A stretch of DNA of 64,000 nt, taken from positions 2,213,501-2,277,500 of the forward strand of contig NZ_JADALJ010000001.1 in NCBI RefSeq assembly GCF_014876185.1, read 5' to 3'. Shown in pieces: positions 43,759 to 51,855 of this stretch; within the stretch, counting starts at the first letter, position 1, and the number at the start of each line of letters is the position of its first letter. The notes beneath the pieces are model-generated. The model saw only the letters and a list, made by a program, of their open reading frames with translations. It was not told where the DNA came from and made no database searches. The translations under genes were made by a program, and so were the position numbers. This DNA comes from Rufibacter sp. LB8 (GTDB lineage: Bacteria > Bacteroidota > Bacteroidia > Cytophagales > Hymenobacteraceae).

Positions 43759-44841
43759 GTGAAGTTAAAGCTTTTAGACAAGTACATTCTTTTCAAGTTC
43801 CTGACCACGTTTGTGTTTGTGGTGCTCATTCTCATTGCGGTCATCTGCGTGATTGACTTCGTGGAGAAGAATGATGACTTCATTCAGCACAACCTGCCGG
43901 TCAAGACCATCATCTTTGATTATTACGTCAACCTTATTCCGCACTACATTAACCTGCTGAGCCCCATAACGGTGTTCATTGCCACGGTGTTTGTGACGGC
44001 CAAGTTGGCATCACACACTGAGATTGTGGCCATTCTGAGCAGCGGGGTATCATTCAAGCGCATGTTGGTGCCCTACATCATCGGGTCTATTCTCATTGGA
44101 ATTTTCATCTTCTTCTTCGCGTCTTACGTGATTCCTACGGCCAACAAAACACGCGTGGCGTTTGAGATCAAATACGTAAAAAACCCCTACACCTTTGAAG
44201 GCCGAAACGTGCATTTTAGGATTGGGCCGGAGACTTTCGCTTATCTGGAAAGCTATAACAACCACGCCAACGTGGGCTACAAATTCACGCTGGAGACCAT
44301 TAAAAACCAGGAACTGTTCAGCAAACTGTCGTCAGAAAGCATACGCTGGGACAGCCTCACCCAGAAATGGCACATGGACAGTTACACCCTGCGCACGTTT
44401 AAAGGCGACAAGGAAGTAGTCTTCCAGGGCGGGGCCCTGGACACCACCATCAACATGCTGCCCAAGGACTTCGCCAGCACCTACCGCCTCAAAGAAACGC
44501 TCACCAACGCCGAACTCAACGCCCTCATTGACGAAAAAGTCCTGCGCGGCGCCACCGATGTGGAGATGTACATGACCGAAAAATATGAGCGCATGAGCTA
44601 TCCCTTCGCCATTACGGTGCTGACCATTATTGGCGTGATTCTGAGTTCCCGCAAGGTGCGAGGCGGCGTGGGTCTGCAGATTGCCTTGGGCTTTATTCTG
44701 GCGTTTGTGTTCATCATCTTCGTGATGATGTCCAGGAGCCTGGCCTCGGTGGGCGGAATTCCGCCGCAGTTGGCCGCCTTTGTGCCGCTCTTCGTGTTCA
44801 CCATTATTGGCATTGTGCTTTATAGAACCGTACCGAGGTAA
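43759..44841 (+). CDS. LptF/LptG-family lipopolysaccharide export permease
   Basis: 360 residues from a GTG start; KLKLLDKYILFKFLTTFVFV is the standard N-terminus of the family, so the start is secure. Three membrane segments at the N-terminal side (about 12-120), a periplasmic beta domain (about 125-265) and three more at the C-terminus fit YjgP/YjgQ. It would take LPS from the inner membrane as part of the LptB2FG complex. Only one of the pair is present here, so F versus G cannot be assigned. Confidence 0.9.
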   Translation: MKLKLLDKYILFKFLTTFVFVVLILIAVICVIDFVEKNDDFIQHNLPVKTIIFDYYVNLIPHYINLLSPITVFIATVFVTAKLASHTEIVAILSSGVSFKRMLVPYIIGSILIGIFIFFFASYVIPTANKTRVAFEIKYVKNPYTFEGRNVHFRIGPETFAYLESYNNHANVGYKFTLETIKNQELFSKLSSESIRWDSLTQKWHMDSYTLRTFKGDKEVVFQGGALDTTINMLPKDFASTYRLKETLTNAELNALIDEKVLRGATDVEMYMTEKYERMSYPFAITVLTIIGVILSSRKVRGGVGLQIALGFILAFVFIIFVMMSRSLASVGGIPPQLAAFVPLFVFTIIGIVLYRTVPR

Positions 44842-44908
44842 TTGATTGTTGGTTGTTGATTGTTTTTTTGTCAACTCGAAATCAAACCAATTACAGATTA
44901 ACAATTTT

Positions 44909-44948
44909 CCGTTTTCGGGCTCATTTCTGGAAATGAGCCCGAAAACGG
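44909..44948. repeat. R1 palindrome copy 20
   Basis: Perfect CGGG/CCCG copy: CCGTTTTCGGGCTCATTTC and GAAATGAGCCCGAAAACGG; symmetry extends to TTT/AAA outside. Confidence 0.93.
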
Positions 44949-45002
44949 AAAAATTCATACCTTTCAATTCTTAATTCCCCATTCTTAATTCTCAATTCAC
45001 CC

Positions 45003-45926
45003 TTGGAGACGCCTCGCTTTAAAGACTTCCTGGAATTACACTTAATTATTCTGCTGTGGGGCTTTACGGCTATTCTGGGCAAGTTTATTTCTATTCCGGC
45101 GGTGGAGCTGGTGTTTTACCGGACCATTCTGGCGGCGGTGGCGCTGGCCATTATCATAAAATTCAGGGGGCAGTCGCTCAAGATTGGCCGGGCGAACATC
45201 ATTAAGATTTTGGGCGTGGGTTTTCTAATTGCGGCGCACTGGATTCTGTTCTTCGCCTCGGCTAGGGTTTCCAGCGTGTCTATCTGTCTGGCGGGCATGG
45301 CCACGGCAAGTCTCTGGACTTCGCTGCTGGAACCTATGTTCACCAAGAAGAAGATCAAACCGCACGAAGTTGCCTTGGCGCTGCTGATCATGGTGGGGCT
45401 GTACATCATCTTCCGGTTTGAGTTTGACCACGCGGTGGGCATTGCCATGGCGGTGGGCTCAGCGTTTCTGGCCTCGGTGTTCACCATCATCAACAGCGGC
45501 CTCACCAAAAAACACGCAGCCACTACCATCACCTGCTATGAAATGGCCGGCGCCTGGCTGGCGACGTGCCTGTTTCTGCCCTTTTACCGTGCGTTTATGA
45601 CCGAATCTGGGGAACTGCAGTTTACCCTTTCTGGGGTAGATATGTTCTGCATTGGCGTGTTGGCCTTGGTCTGCACGGTGTACGCCTACACGGCGGCGGT
45701 GCGCTTGATGCAGAAATTCAGTGCCTATACCATGAACCTGACCGTGAATCTGGAACCCGTGTATGGCATTCTGCTGGCCTGGTTTATTTTCAAGGAAGGC
45801 GAAGTAATGTCGGCGGGGTTTTACTACGGCGCAGCCATTATCTTGCTCAGCGTGTTCCTCCACCCCATCATTGAAGCCGTTTTGGCTAGAAGACAGCGGA
45901 AACTAAAGGACGCCCTGCCAAACTGA
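45003..45926 (+). CDS. EamA/DMT-family transporter with TTG start
   Basis: 307 residues with about ten membrane segments in two EamA repeats (LLWGFTAILGKFISIPAVEL and GLYIIFRFEFDHAVGIAMAV regions). A metabolite or amino-acid exporter of unknown substrate. The frame opens at TTG (45003); there is no in-frame ATG before residue about 98, so TTG or another rare start must be used. It overlaps the convergent ispE gene by 24 bp at the 3' end. Confidence 0.85.
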   Translation: METPRFKDFLELHLIILLWGFTAILGKFISIPAVELVFYRTILAAVALAIIIKFRGQSLKIGRANIIKILGVGFLIAAHWILFFASARVSSVSICLAGMATASLWTSLLEPMFTKKKIKPHEVALALLIMVGLYIIFRFEFDHAVGIAMAVGSAFLASVFTIINSGLTKKHAATTITCYEMAGAWLATCLFLPFYRAFMTESGELQFTLSGVDMFCIGVLALVCTVYAYTAAVRLMQKFSAYTMNLTVNLEPVYGILLAWFIFKEGEVMSAGFYYGAAIILLSVFLHPIIEAVLARRQRKLKDALPN

Positions 45927-46721
45927 GTACTCCTTCGGGAAAGGCAACGGCTGTGCGGGCGCTTGCTTAAACAGCCCATACATAGTAGACCCAGACCCCG
46001 ACATAGACGCATACACCGCGCCCATTTCATAAAGTTGTGCCTTCAAGGCGTGCAACACCGGGTACTTTGGAAACAGACTCTTCTCGAAATCATTCACCAC
46101 TGTTTCTTTCCAGGTAGAAATATCCTGGGCCAAAGCCGTTTTCAGGCTCAATTCTGGAAACGCAGGCGAAACCGCAGCATAAGCCTCGGCGGTACTGATG
46201 GCCAGGTTGGGATAAACTAACAGCAGATGGTAGGCGGCTAATTCTAGGGCAATCGGTTCAAAGACATCGCCTTTCTCCACGGCCAGCACGGGTTTATTCT
46301 GGATGAAGAAGGCGCAGTCACTGCCTAATTTTCTGGCATAAGCTTGCAGGGTTTCGTCTGAAAGTTCTAATGCAAAAACCTGGTTTAGCAGCTTTAACGT
46401 GAAGGCCGCATCTGCGGAACCGCCGCCCAAGCCCGCGCCCATGGGAATGACCTTGTGCAGGTGCAGTTGAATGTTGGGTAGATCATGTTCCTGGCGCAGA
46501 AGTTCATAGGCTTTCCAGCAGAGGTTGCTTTTGGGGTCGCCGGGCACGGGCAGGCCGGAGAGCGTGAAGGAGTTTTCTGCGGCTTGAGCGGCGGGGAGCA
46601 TCTCCAGGGCATCGGTCCAGGGCACGGGGTAAAAGCAGGACACCAGGTTATGGAAGCCGTCGGGGCGTTTTTCCGTCAGTTGCAGGCCCAGGTTTATCTT
46701 CGCGTTGGGGAACAGGATCAT
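45903..46721 (-). CDS. ispE: IspE, 4-diphosphocytidyl-2-C-methyl-D-erythritol kinase
   Basis: 272 residues. The GHMP-kinase motif PMGAGLGGGSADAAF (about 92-106) binds ATP, and NAKINLGLQLTEKRPDGFH at the N-terminus is diagnostic. It carries out the ATP-dependent step of the MEP isoprenoid pathway. Codons around SPAFPELSLKTA are encoded by an R1-like element (46136-46174), yet the length and flanking motifs (AEAYAAV, ISTWKETVVNDFE) are normal. Confidence 0.94.
   Translation of the reverse strand: MILFPNAKINLGLQLTEKRPDGFHNLVSCFYPVPWTDALEMLPAAQAAENSFTLSGLPVPGDPKSNLCWKAYELLRQEHDLPNIQLHLHKVIPMGAGLGGGSADAAFTLKLLNQVFALELSDETLQAYARKLGSDCAFFIQNKPVLAVEKGDVFEPIALELAAYHLLLVYPNLAISTAEAYAAVSPAFPELSLKTALAQDISTWKETVVNDFEKSLFPKYPVLHALKAQLYEMGAVYASMSGSGSTMYGLFKQAPAQPLPFPKEYSVWQGVL
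46136..46174. repeat. R1-like element inside ispE
   Basis: CCGTTTTCAGGCTCAATTC followed by TGGAAACGCAGGCGAAACCG. The left arm through the centre matches the R1 consensus at about 23 of 25 bases, and the right arm matches copy 18 at 16 of 19. It is the only copy I found inside an apparently functional coding sequence. Confidence 0.6.
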
Positions 46722-46841
46722 GCCCGCAAATTACGAAGGTTGCCGAAACATTCCCTTTAAAACTGTTTCACTCAGAATTTGACGGCGAATAAGGGCAAGA
46801 ACTAAACTCGGTTTATAGTTTGTTGAACAGAAACCGAGTGG

Positions 46842-46879
46842 CGTTTTTGGCTTCGTTTTCAGAAATGAGACCAAAAACG
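46842..46879. repeat. R1 palindrome copy 21
   Basis: CGTTTTTGGCTTCGTTTTC and AGAAATGAGACCAAAAACG. It lies in the extended frame of the transglutaminase gene and argues for the later start. Confidence 0.83.
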
Positions 46880-46957
46880 GGTTTTCAATTTACCAGAAAC
46901 CGTTGTTCATTCGTTGTCTTGGCACGGGCTTGCCCTTTCATCGTTTTCATTTTTCAG

Positions 46958-48064
46958 ATGCGCTTTCTAGTTTCCTTTTTTAGTTTGATTTTATTGCCGC
47001 TGGCGCTTTCGGCGCAAGCCGTCTCCTCATTTGCGCACGTTGACAAGAAGGTATTGGGAATGCCCGCGCAGAAAGAAATCACCCTGGAGGCGCTTTCTGG
47101 GTTTATCAACCAGCAGTTTAAATCCCCGGAAGACCGGGCCCGGGCGGCTTTTATGTGGCTGGCGCAGAACGTGGCCTATGATGTGGTGGCGTTCAATTCA
47201 GCCGCGCCGCCGGTGCCGGCCCAGCAAGTCATTGCACAGACGCTGGCCCAACGCAAAGCCGTTTGTCAGGGCTACGCCGAGGTGTTTCAGGCGCTCTGCA
47301 CCCGCGCGGGCATTCCTAATTACCTGGTTTCGGGCTATACCAAACAGCAGGGCACGGTGGACTATGTGGCGCACGCTTGGGTGGCCGCGCAGCTGAACGG
47401 CCAGTGGCTTTTCTTTGACCCCACCTGGGGCGCGGGTTACGTGAACGGGAATCTGTTTGTGAAGAAGCTCAATGAAAATTACTTTAAGGTCACGTCCGCC
47501 CAGATGATTAAATCGCATTACCCGTTTGACCCGCTGTGGCAGTTTTCTACTTCGCCCATTAAAGCCCGGGAGTTCAACACAGGCCAGCCAATGCCTAAGG
47601 CAAAGAAACCTTTTCTATTTGCAGACACGCTCAAGACCCATGCAGGTTTATCGGAATTTCAGCAATTAGCAGGCACCGTGCGCCGCATGGAGGCCCACGG
47701 CGCCGACAATCCGTTTATAGTGTCACGGTTGACGTACCTCAAACAGGGCCTAGACATTCAGCGCTACAACCAGTTGACCGACACCTTTAACCAGGGCGTG
47801 GATTTGCTGAACCAGTTCATTTATTACCGCAACAACCGCTTGCTGAACACCAAAAGCCCGGAGACCCTCAGCCAAATGCTATCTACCACCGTGGCCACGT
47901 TCAACACCGTGAAACAGCAATTAACGGCCACCAGATGGCACCAGAGTAGCCAAAACCTTGTACTTTTGGAACAGAACCTGGGCAAAGTCATGACCCAGGC
48001 CCAGCAGCAGGAAGCCTTCCTGGCCAATTATTTCCAGAAGAACGGCCCCAGCCAGAAACGCTAA
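46958..48064 (+). CDS. Exported transglutaminase-like protein
   Basis: 368 residues from the ATG at 46958, which begins the signal peptide (FFSLILLPLALSAQ). Transglutaminase-like fold (about 60-160) with Cys103 (RKAVCQGYAEVF), His139 (DYVAHAWVA) and Asp154 (FFDPTWGAG). Such domains act as peptidases or amidases, or as structural modules. The C-terminal 200 residues are helical and unassigned. It is followed after 8 bp by the sugar-phosphate transferase gene. Confidence 0.85.
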   Translation: MRFLVSFFSLILLPLALSAQAVSSFAHVDKKVLGMPAQKEITLEALSGFINQQFKSPEDRARAAFMWLAQNVAYDVVAFNSAAPPVPAQQVIAQTLAQRKAVCQGYAEVFQALCTRAGIPNYLVSGYTKQQGTVDYVAHAWVAAQLNGQWLFFDPTWGAGYVNGNLFVKKLNENYFKVTSAQMIKSHYPFDPLWQFSTSPIKAREFNTGQPMPKAKKPFLFADTLKTHAGLSEFQQLAGTVRRMEAHGADNPFIVSRLTYLKQGLDIQRYNQLTDTFNQGVDLLNQFIYYRNNRLLNTKSPETLSQMLSTTVATFNTVKQQLTATRWHQSSQNLVLLEQNLGKVMTQAQQQEAFLANYFQKNGPSQKR

Positions 48065-48072
48065 GCACCCTT

Positions 48073-48687
48073 ATGTACCACCCCACCGGAAAACGAATAC
48101 TGGACCTTGCCTTGGCGGCTTCGGCCTTGCTGTGGCTTTGGCCGGTGATGCTAGTGGTGACAGTAGTGGTTTGGTTTGGGTTTGACGGGAAGGTCCTGTT
48201 CAAGCAACTCCGGCCTGGGCTTCACGGTCAGCCGTTCACGTTCTACAAGTTCACCACCATGACCCAGGCCCAGGACCAACATGGAGATCTGCTGCCTGAT
48301 GGCCAAAGGTTAACCAACCTGGGCAAGTTCCTCCGGAGAACCTCTTTAGATGAGTTGCCGCAGCTGTTCAATGTGCTGAAAGGCGATATGAGCGTGGTGG
48401 GCCCGCGGCCTTTGTTGATGGACTATCTGCCCTTATACAGCCCAGAACAAGCCCGGCGGCACCACGTAAAACCCGGCATCACCGGCTGGGCGCAAGTCAA
48501 CGGCCGAAACCACCTGCGTTGGGAAGAAAAGTTTACCTTTGATGTGTGGTACGTGACCCACATCTCTTTGCGGCTGGACCTGCGTATCTTGTGGCTCACC
48601 GTGCGGCATTTGTTTCAACCCAGAGGGATTTCTGCCCCGGGCACGGCCACCATGGAACGCTTTACCGGTTCATCCTCTAAATCATGA
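48073..48687 (+). CDS. pglC: PglC-like phosphosugar transferase
   Basis: 204 residues. A short N-terminal re-entrant membrane helix (about 9-36) precedes the bacterial sugar transferase domain with VLFKQLRPGL, the catalytic Asp93-Glu94 pair (TSLDELPQL), MSVVGPRPLL and KPGITGWAQVNGRN. It transfers a sugar 1-phosphate, probably diacetyl-bacillosamine, to undecaprenyl phosphate, starting a glycan. Its stop overlaps the start of the acetyltransferase gene (ATGA). Confidence 0.88.
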   Translation: MYHPTGKRILDLALAASALLWLWPVMLVVTVVVWFGFDGKVLFKQLRPGLHGQPFTFYKFTTMTQAQDQHGDLLPDGQRLTNLGKFLRRTSLDELPQLFNVLKGDMSVVGPRPLLMDYLPLYSPEQARRHHVKPGITGWAQVNGRNHLRWEEKFTFDVWYVTHISLRLDLRILWLTVRHLFQPRGISAPGTATMERFTGSSSKS

Positions 48688-49343
48688 GTACAGAGAAACA
48701 ACCCATTGTCATAGTTGGGGCCGGAGGCCTGGGCCGCGAGGTCCTGATGCTCCTCCTCCAAATCAACCATACGCGCCCAACCTGGGAAATAATGGGCTTT
48801 TATGACGATGCCGTTCCCGTGGGTGGTTTGTTGCGCTACCCGTACCTCGGCACTATTGACCAACTGAATATTGTGACCTCAAAGACGTTGCACGTAGCTG
48901 TGGCCATTGGCAGTTGCCAGGCCAAAAGCCACGTAGTGCAACGCCTGACCAATCCTTTCCTGAAATTCCCGGTGCTGCTTCACCCTTCAGTCATCCATCA
49001 ACCTGAGCAGGAAAACCAGCTGGGCGAAGGCACCATCATTTGCCAAAACTCCATCTTGACCACCAACATCAAGGTAGGCAAGCATGTGTTTGTGAACTTG
49101 GCCTGTACCATTGGCCATGATGCCGTTTTAGACGATTTCTGCTCGCTAATGCCCCAGGTGGCCATCAGTGGCGGCGTACGTTTGGGCAAAGGCGTATATT
49201 TTGGAACCAACAGTTCTATTCTGCAGAATCTGAATGTTGGCGTATTCACAACCGTAGGAGCCGGCGCGGTGGTCACGCAAAATTTGCCCAGTTATGCCAC
49301 CGCTGTGGGCGTTCCGGCCCGCGTAATCCGGCAGACCGCATGA
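48684..49343 (+). CDS. pglD: PglD-like sugar O/N-acetyltransferase
   Basis: 219 residues. A Rossmann-like N-terminal domain (VIVGAGGLGREVLMLL) is followed by left-handed beta-helix hexapeptides (about 115-215) with the catalytic-region His in CTIGHDAVLDDF. It acetylates a UDP-4-amino-sugar. It overlaps both neighbours by 4 bp (ATGA), so the three genes are translationally coupled. Confidence 0.87.
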   Translation: MSTEKQPIVIVGAGGLGREVLMLLLQINHTRPTWEIMGFYDDAVPVGGLLRYPYLGTIDQLNIVTSKTLHVAVAIGSCQAKSHVVQRLTNPFLKFPVLLHPSVIHQPEQENQLGEGTIICQNSILTTNIKVGKHVFVNLACTIGHDAVLDDFCSLMPQVAISGGVRLGKGVYFGTNSSILQNLNVGVFTTVGAGAVVTQNLPSYATAVGVPARVIRQTA

Positions 49344-50476
49344 ACCAGCCCCAGGACTTCATTTACCTGTCGCCGCCGCACATGGGCGGGCGCGAGGAAT
49401 TCTACGTGCAGCAGGCTTTCCAGCAGAACTGGATCACGACCGCGGGCGCCAATGTAGATGGCTTTGAAAAAGAACTGGGCGCATATTTACAGGTGCCTGA
49501 CGTTGCAGCGCTATCTTCTGGTACTGCTGCGCTGCACCTGGCTTTGCTGACCTTGGGCATTGGCCCCGGAGACGAAGTTTTGTGCTCCAGTTTTACGTTT
49601 GTAGCCAGCGCCAATCCTGTACGGTACGTAGGCGCCACGCCCATTTTCATCGACAGCGAACCCACCACCTGGAACCTTTGCCCCACGGCCCTGGAACAAG
49701 CTCTTCAAGCCAGACAACGTGTCGGTAAATTACCCAAAGCACTAATACTGGTGCATCTCTACGGCATGCCTGCTCAGCTACAGAAAATCCAGGAAATCAC
49801 CCAGCACTACGGCATTCCCATTATTGAAGACGCCGCCGAAGGCCTGGGGTCCCGTTACCAAAACCAGTTGCTGGGCACCTTTGGTCAACTGGGCGCTTTT
49901 TCTTTCAACGGAAATAAAATTGTGACTACCTCGGGAGGCGGGGCCTTGGTGTCTGCGGATGAAGCATTGATCCAGACCTCGCGCTGGTTGGCCACCCAAG
50001 CCAAAGAACCAGCGCCACACTACGAACACACCACCCTGGGCTACAATTACCGCCTGAGTAATGTGAGTGCCGGCATTGGCCGCGGACAGTTAGAAGTGCT
50101 GGATTTACGCGTACAGCAACGACGCACCATTTTTGACAACTACCGCCAACTTTTGCAAGACATAGAGGAAATTCAATGGCAACCGGAACCGGCTGGATTT
50201 TCCAGCAACCGCTGGCTTTCCTGTTTCACGCTAAAGAAAGGCTGCCGCATTTCCCCTGACCAAATTAGGCTGGCCTTGTTGGCTGCCCATATAGAAAGCC
50301 GCCCGCTCTGGAAACCCATGCACCAACAGCCTTTGTATCAAGAATGTGCACATTTCGGGGAGCGCGTCAGCGACGATTTGTTTGCCCGTGGCCTGTGCCT
50401 GCCTTCCGGCTCCAGCCTGACCTTCGCACAGCAGGAAAAGATTGCCGAGGTCATCAAGCGGGTGTTCAAAGGGTAA
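49340..50476 (+). CDS. pglE: PglE-like PLP-dependent sugar aminotransferase (DegT/DnrJ/EryC1 family)
   Basis: 378 residues. PLP-binding Lys193 (FSFNGNKIVTTSGGG), Asp163 (IIEDAAEGLGS) and the N-terminal ALSSGTAALHLAL motif. It aminates a UDP-4-keto-6-deoxy-sugar, the substrate step before PglD. The dehydratase (PglF) that makes the keto-sugar is not in the window, so it must lie elsewhere. Confidence 0.88.
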   Translation: MNQPQDFIYLSPPHMGGREEFYVQQAFQQNWITTAGANVDGFEKELGAYLQVPDVAALSSGTAALHLALLTLGIGPGDEVLCSSFTFVASANPVRYVGATPIFIDSEPTTWNLCPTALEQALQARQRVGKLPKALILVHLYGMPAQLQKIQEITQHYGIPIIEDAAEGLGSRYQNQLLGTFGQLGAFSFNGNKIVTTSGGGALVSADEALIQTSRWLATQAKEPAPHYEHTTLGYNYRLSNVSAGIGRGQLEVLDLRVQQRRTIFDNYRQLLQDIEEIQWQPEPAGFSSNRWLSCFTLKKGCRISPDQIRLALLAAHIESRPLWKPMHQQPLYQECAHFGERVSDDLFARGLCLPSGSSLTFAQQEKIAEVIKRVFKG

Positions 50477-50494
50477 TCTTCTTCTCTGGCATTT

Positions 50495-50533
50495 CCTTTT
50501 TTGGGCTCGTTTCCAGAAATGAGCCCAAAAACG
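50495..50533. repeat. R1 palindrome copy 22
   Basis: CCTTTTTTGGGCTCGTTTC and AGAAATGAGCCCAAAAACG. The following bases CAATTG are shared with copy 23, suggesting duplication with some flank. Confidence 0.83.
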
Positions 50534-50607
50534 CAATTGGCACAGACACTCGTAGGAGCTGCGCACACTACGAGGTCATTTGAGTAACAGCAGTCAGGAC
50601 CTCAACC

Positions 50608-50636
50608 GTAGAGACAAGGCAGTGCCTGGTCTCTAC
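50608..50636. repeat. Diverged R3 hairpin
   Basis: GTAGAGACAAGGCA and TGCCTGGTCTCTAC. The outer GTAGAGAC/GTCTCTAC matches R3, while the inner sequence differs. Confidence 0.55.
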
Positions 50637-50653
50637 AACCGGCACACGCATTT

Positions 50654-50693
50654 CCTAGTTTCGCCTCCATTTCCAAAACAGAGCCCGAAAACG
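50654..50693. repeat. R1 palindrome copy 23 (degenerate)
   Basis: CCTAGTTTCGCCTCCATTTC and AAAACAGAGCCCGAAAACG. Several unpaired bases; followed by CAATTG like copy 22. Confidence 0.65.
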
Positions 50694-51051
50694 CAATTGA
50701 CAGAAAGGCTCCCCTCCTGTTTTAGGAGGGGTTGGGGGTGGTCACCCTTCCCAGCCTTTCCATCGAGCGCCTAAGCAGGTTCCGTCGCCGGCAGGCGGGT
50801 GCCGGAGGCGCCAAGGAGCTGGTACAGCGCGAGAGGGGAAGGCGGGGCCTCGCGGCCGTGAGCGCTCGGAGCTTGGCTATAGAAAGGGCCGTCCTGTAAA
50901 ACTCAGGATGCAGCGGTCATTTGGAAGAAAAGCAAACTGCGTGCACAAATCAGGCATTAACAAGACTTCGCTAGATCCTTCGACAGGCTCAGGATGTCCG
51001 ATTAGAGACTCCCGTCGCAGGAATGCTAAGGATAATCAAAAAATAATCAAA

Positions 51052-51092
51052 CCTAGTTTCTCTGTCATTTACAAGTCAGAGCCTAAAAACGG
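51052..51092. repeat. R1 palindrome copy 24 (degenerate)
   Basis: CCTAGTTTCTCTGTCATTT and AAGTCAGAGCCTAAAAACGG. The weakest copy counted. Confidence 0.5.
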
Positions 51093-51106
51093 AACGCCAG
51101 AAAAAG

Positions 51107-51142
51107 AAAAATCCTGCCCGGCAAAAGCCAGGCAGGATTTTT
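51107..51142 (-). terminator. Terminator of rplY
   Basis: AAATCCTGCC(C) / GGCAGGATTT stem with A and T runs, 23 bp past the rplY stop. Confidence 0.85.
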
Positions 51143-51164
51143 AAATGCTTGAAAAAAGCCAGGC

Positions 51165-51749
51165 TTATTTCTTGCCTTTTTTCTCCTCGGTCTGAGCGCT
51201 CTTCAGGGCTCTTGGGATGGTTACCGTGGCAACCGGGGCCAATGGGTTAGACAAGATGGTGTAGTTCTCAGGCGTGATTTTGTTCACCTTGATAGACTTA
51301 CCCAACTCCAGTTCAGAGATGTCAACCGCAATAGAATCTGGCAAGTTGGCAGGAAGCGCCTTCACACGCAGTTTGCGCAGTTTGGTCACCAATTTACCAC
51401 CGGCCATAACTCCTGGAGACGTACCCACAAAACGTACCGGAACGTCTACTTTCACTTCTTTCTCGTCTTGCAACAATAAGAAATCTACGTGCAACAACTG
51501 CTCGTTCACGGGGTGGAACTGCAGGTCTTGCATGATGGCTTTGTAAATAGTGCCTTCTACGTTGAGGTTCACCTGGTACACATCTGGGGTGTACACCAAT
51601 TCACGGAACAAGATGGCTGGGGCAGAGAAATGAACTTGCTCCGAGCCGCCGTAAAGGACACATGGAACTTGAGCTTCCTCACGAAGCGCCTTGGCTTCGG
51701 ATTTACCGAGATTTGCTCTTTTAAACCCTATAATCTCTAAGCTTTGCAT
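51165..51749 (-). CDS. rplY: 50S ribosomal protein L25/general stress protein Ctc
   Basis: 194 residues, the long Ctc form: an N-terminal L25 5S-rRNA-binding domain (about 1-90: RANLGKSEAKALREEAQVPC, VLYGG) and a C-terminal TL5/CTC beta domain (about 95-180: VDVPVRFVGTSPGVMAGGKL). A Lys-rich tail ends the protein. It lies 106 bp downstream of prs, the common rplY-prs pairing. Confidence 0.95.
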   Translation of the reverse strand: MQSLEIIGFKRANLGKSEAKALREEAQVPCVLYGGSEQVHFSAPAILFRELVYTPDVYQVNLNVEGTIYKAIMQDLQFHPVNEQLLHVDFLLLQDEKEVKVDVPVRFVGTSPGVMAGGKLVTKLRKLRVKALPANLPDSIAVDISELELGKSIKVNKITPENYTILSNPLAPVATVTIPRALKSAQTEEKKGKK

Positions 51750-51855
51750 AAAAAATGGTTATAAATAAAAAATGAAAAAACTCTTTTGAAGTAGCAAGTA
51801 TCAGGTAGCAAGACACAAGACTTCTTTTAAACAATCAGCAATAATCAACAAGCAA

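Larger units (their letters stand above)
50477..51164. other. Repeat-rich intergenic region with a GC-rich patch
   Basis: 688 bp. Contains R1 copies 22-24, a diverged R3 hairpin, a CCCCTCCTGTTTTAGGAGGGG hairpin-like patch near 50710, a GC-rich stretch at about 50770-50870 unlike its surroundings, a CTTCGACAGGCTCAGGATG motif near 50978 and the rplY terminator. No gene is supported. Confidence 0.65.
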
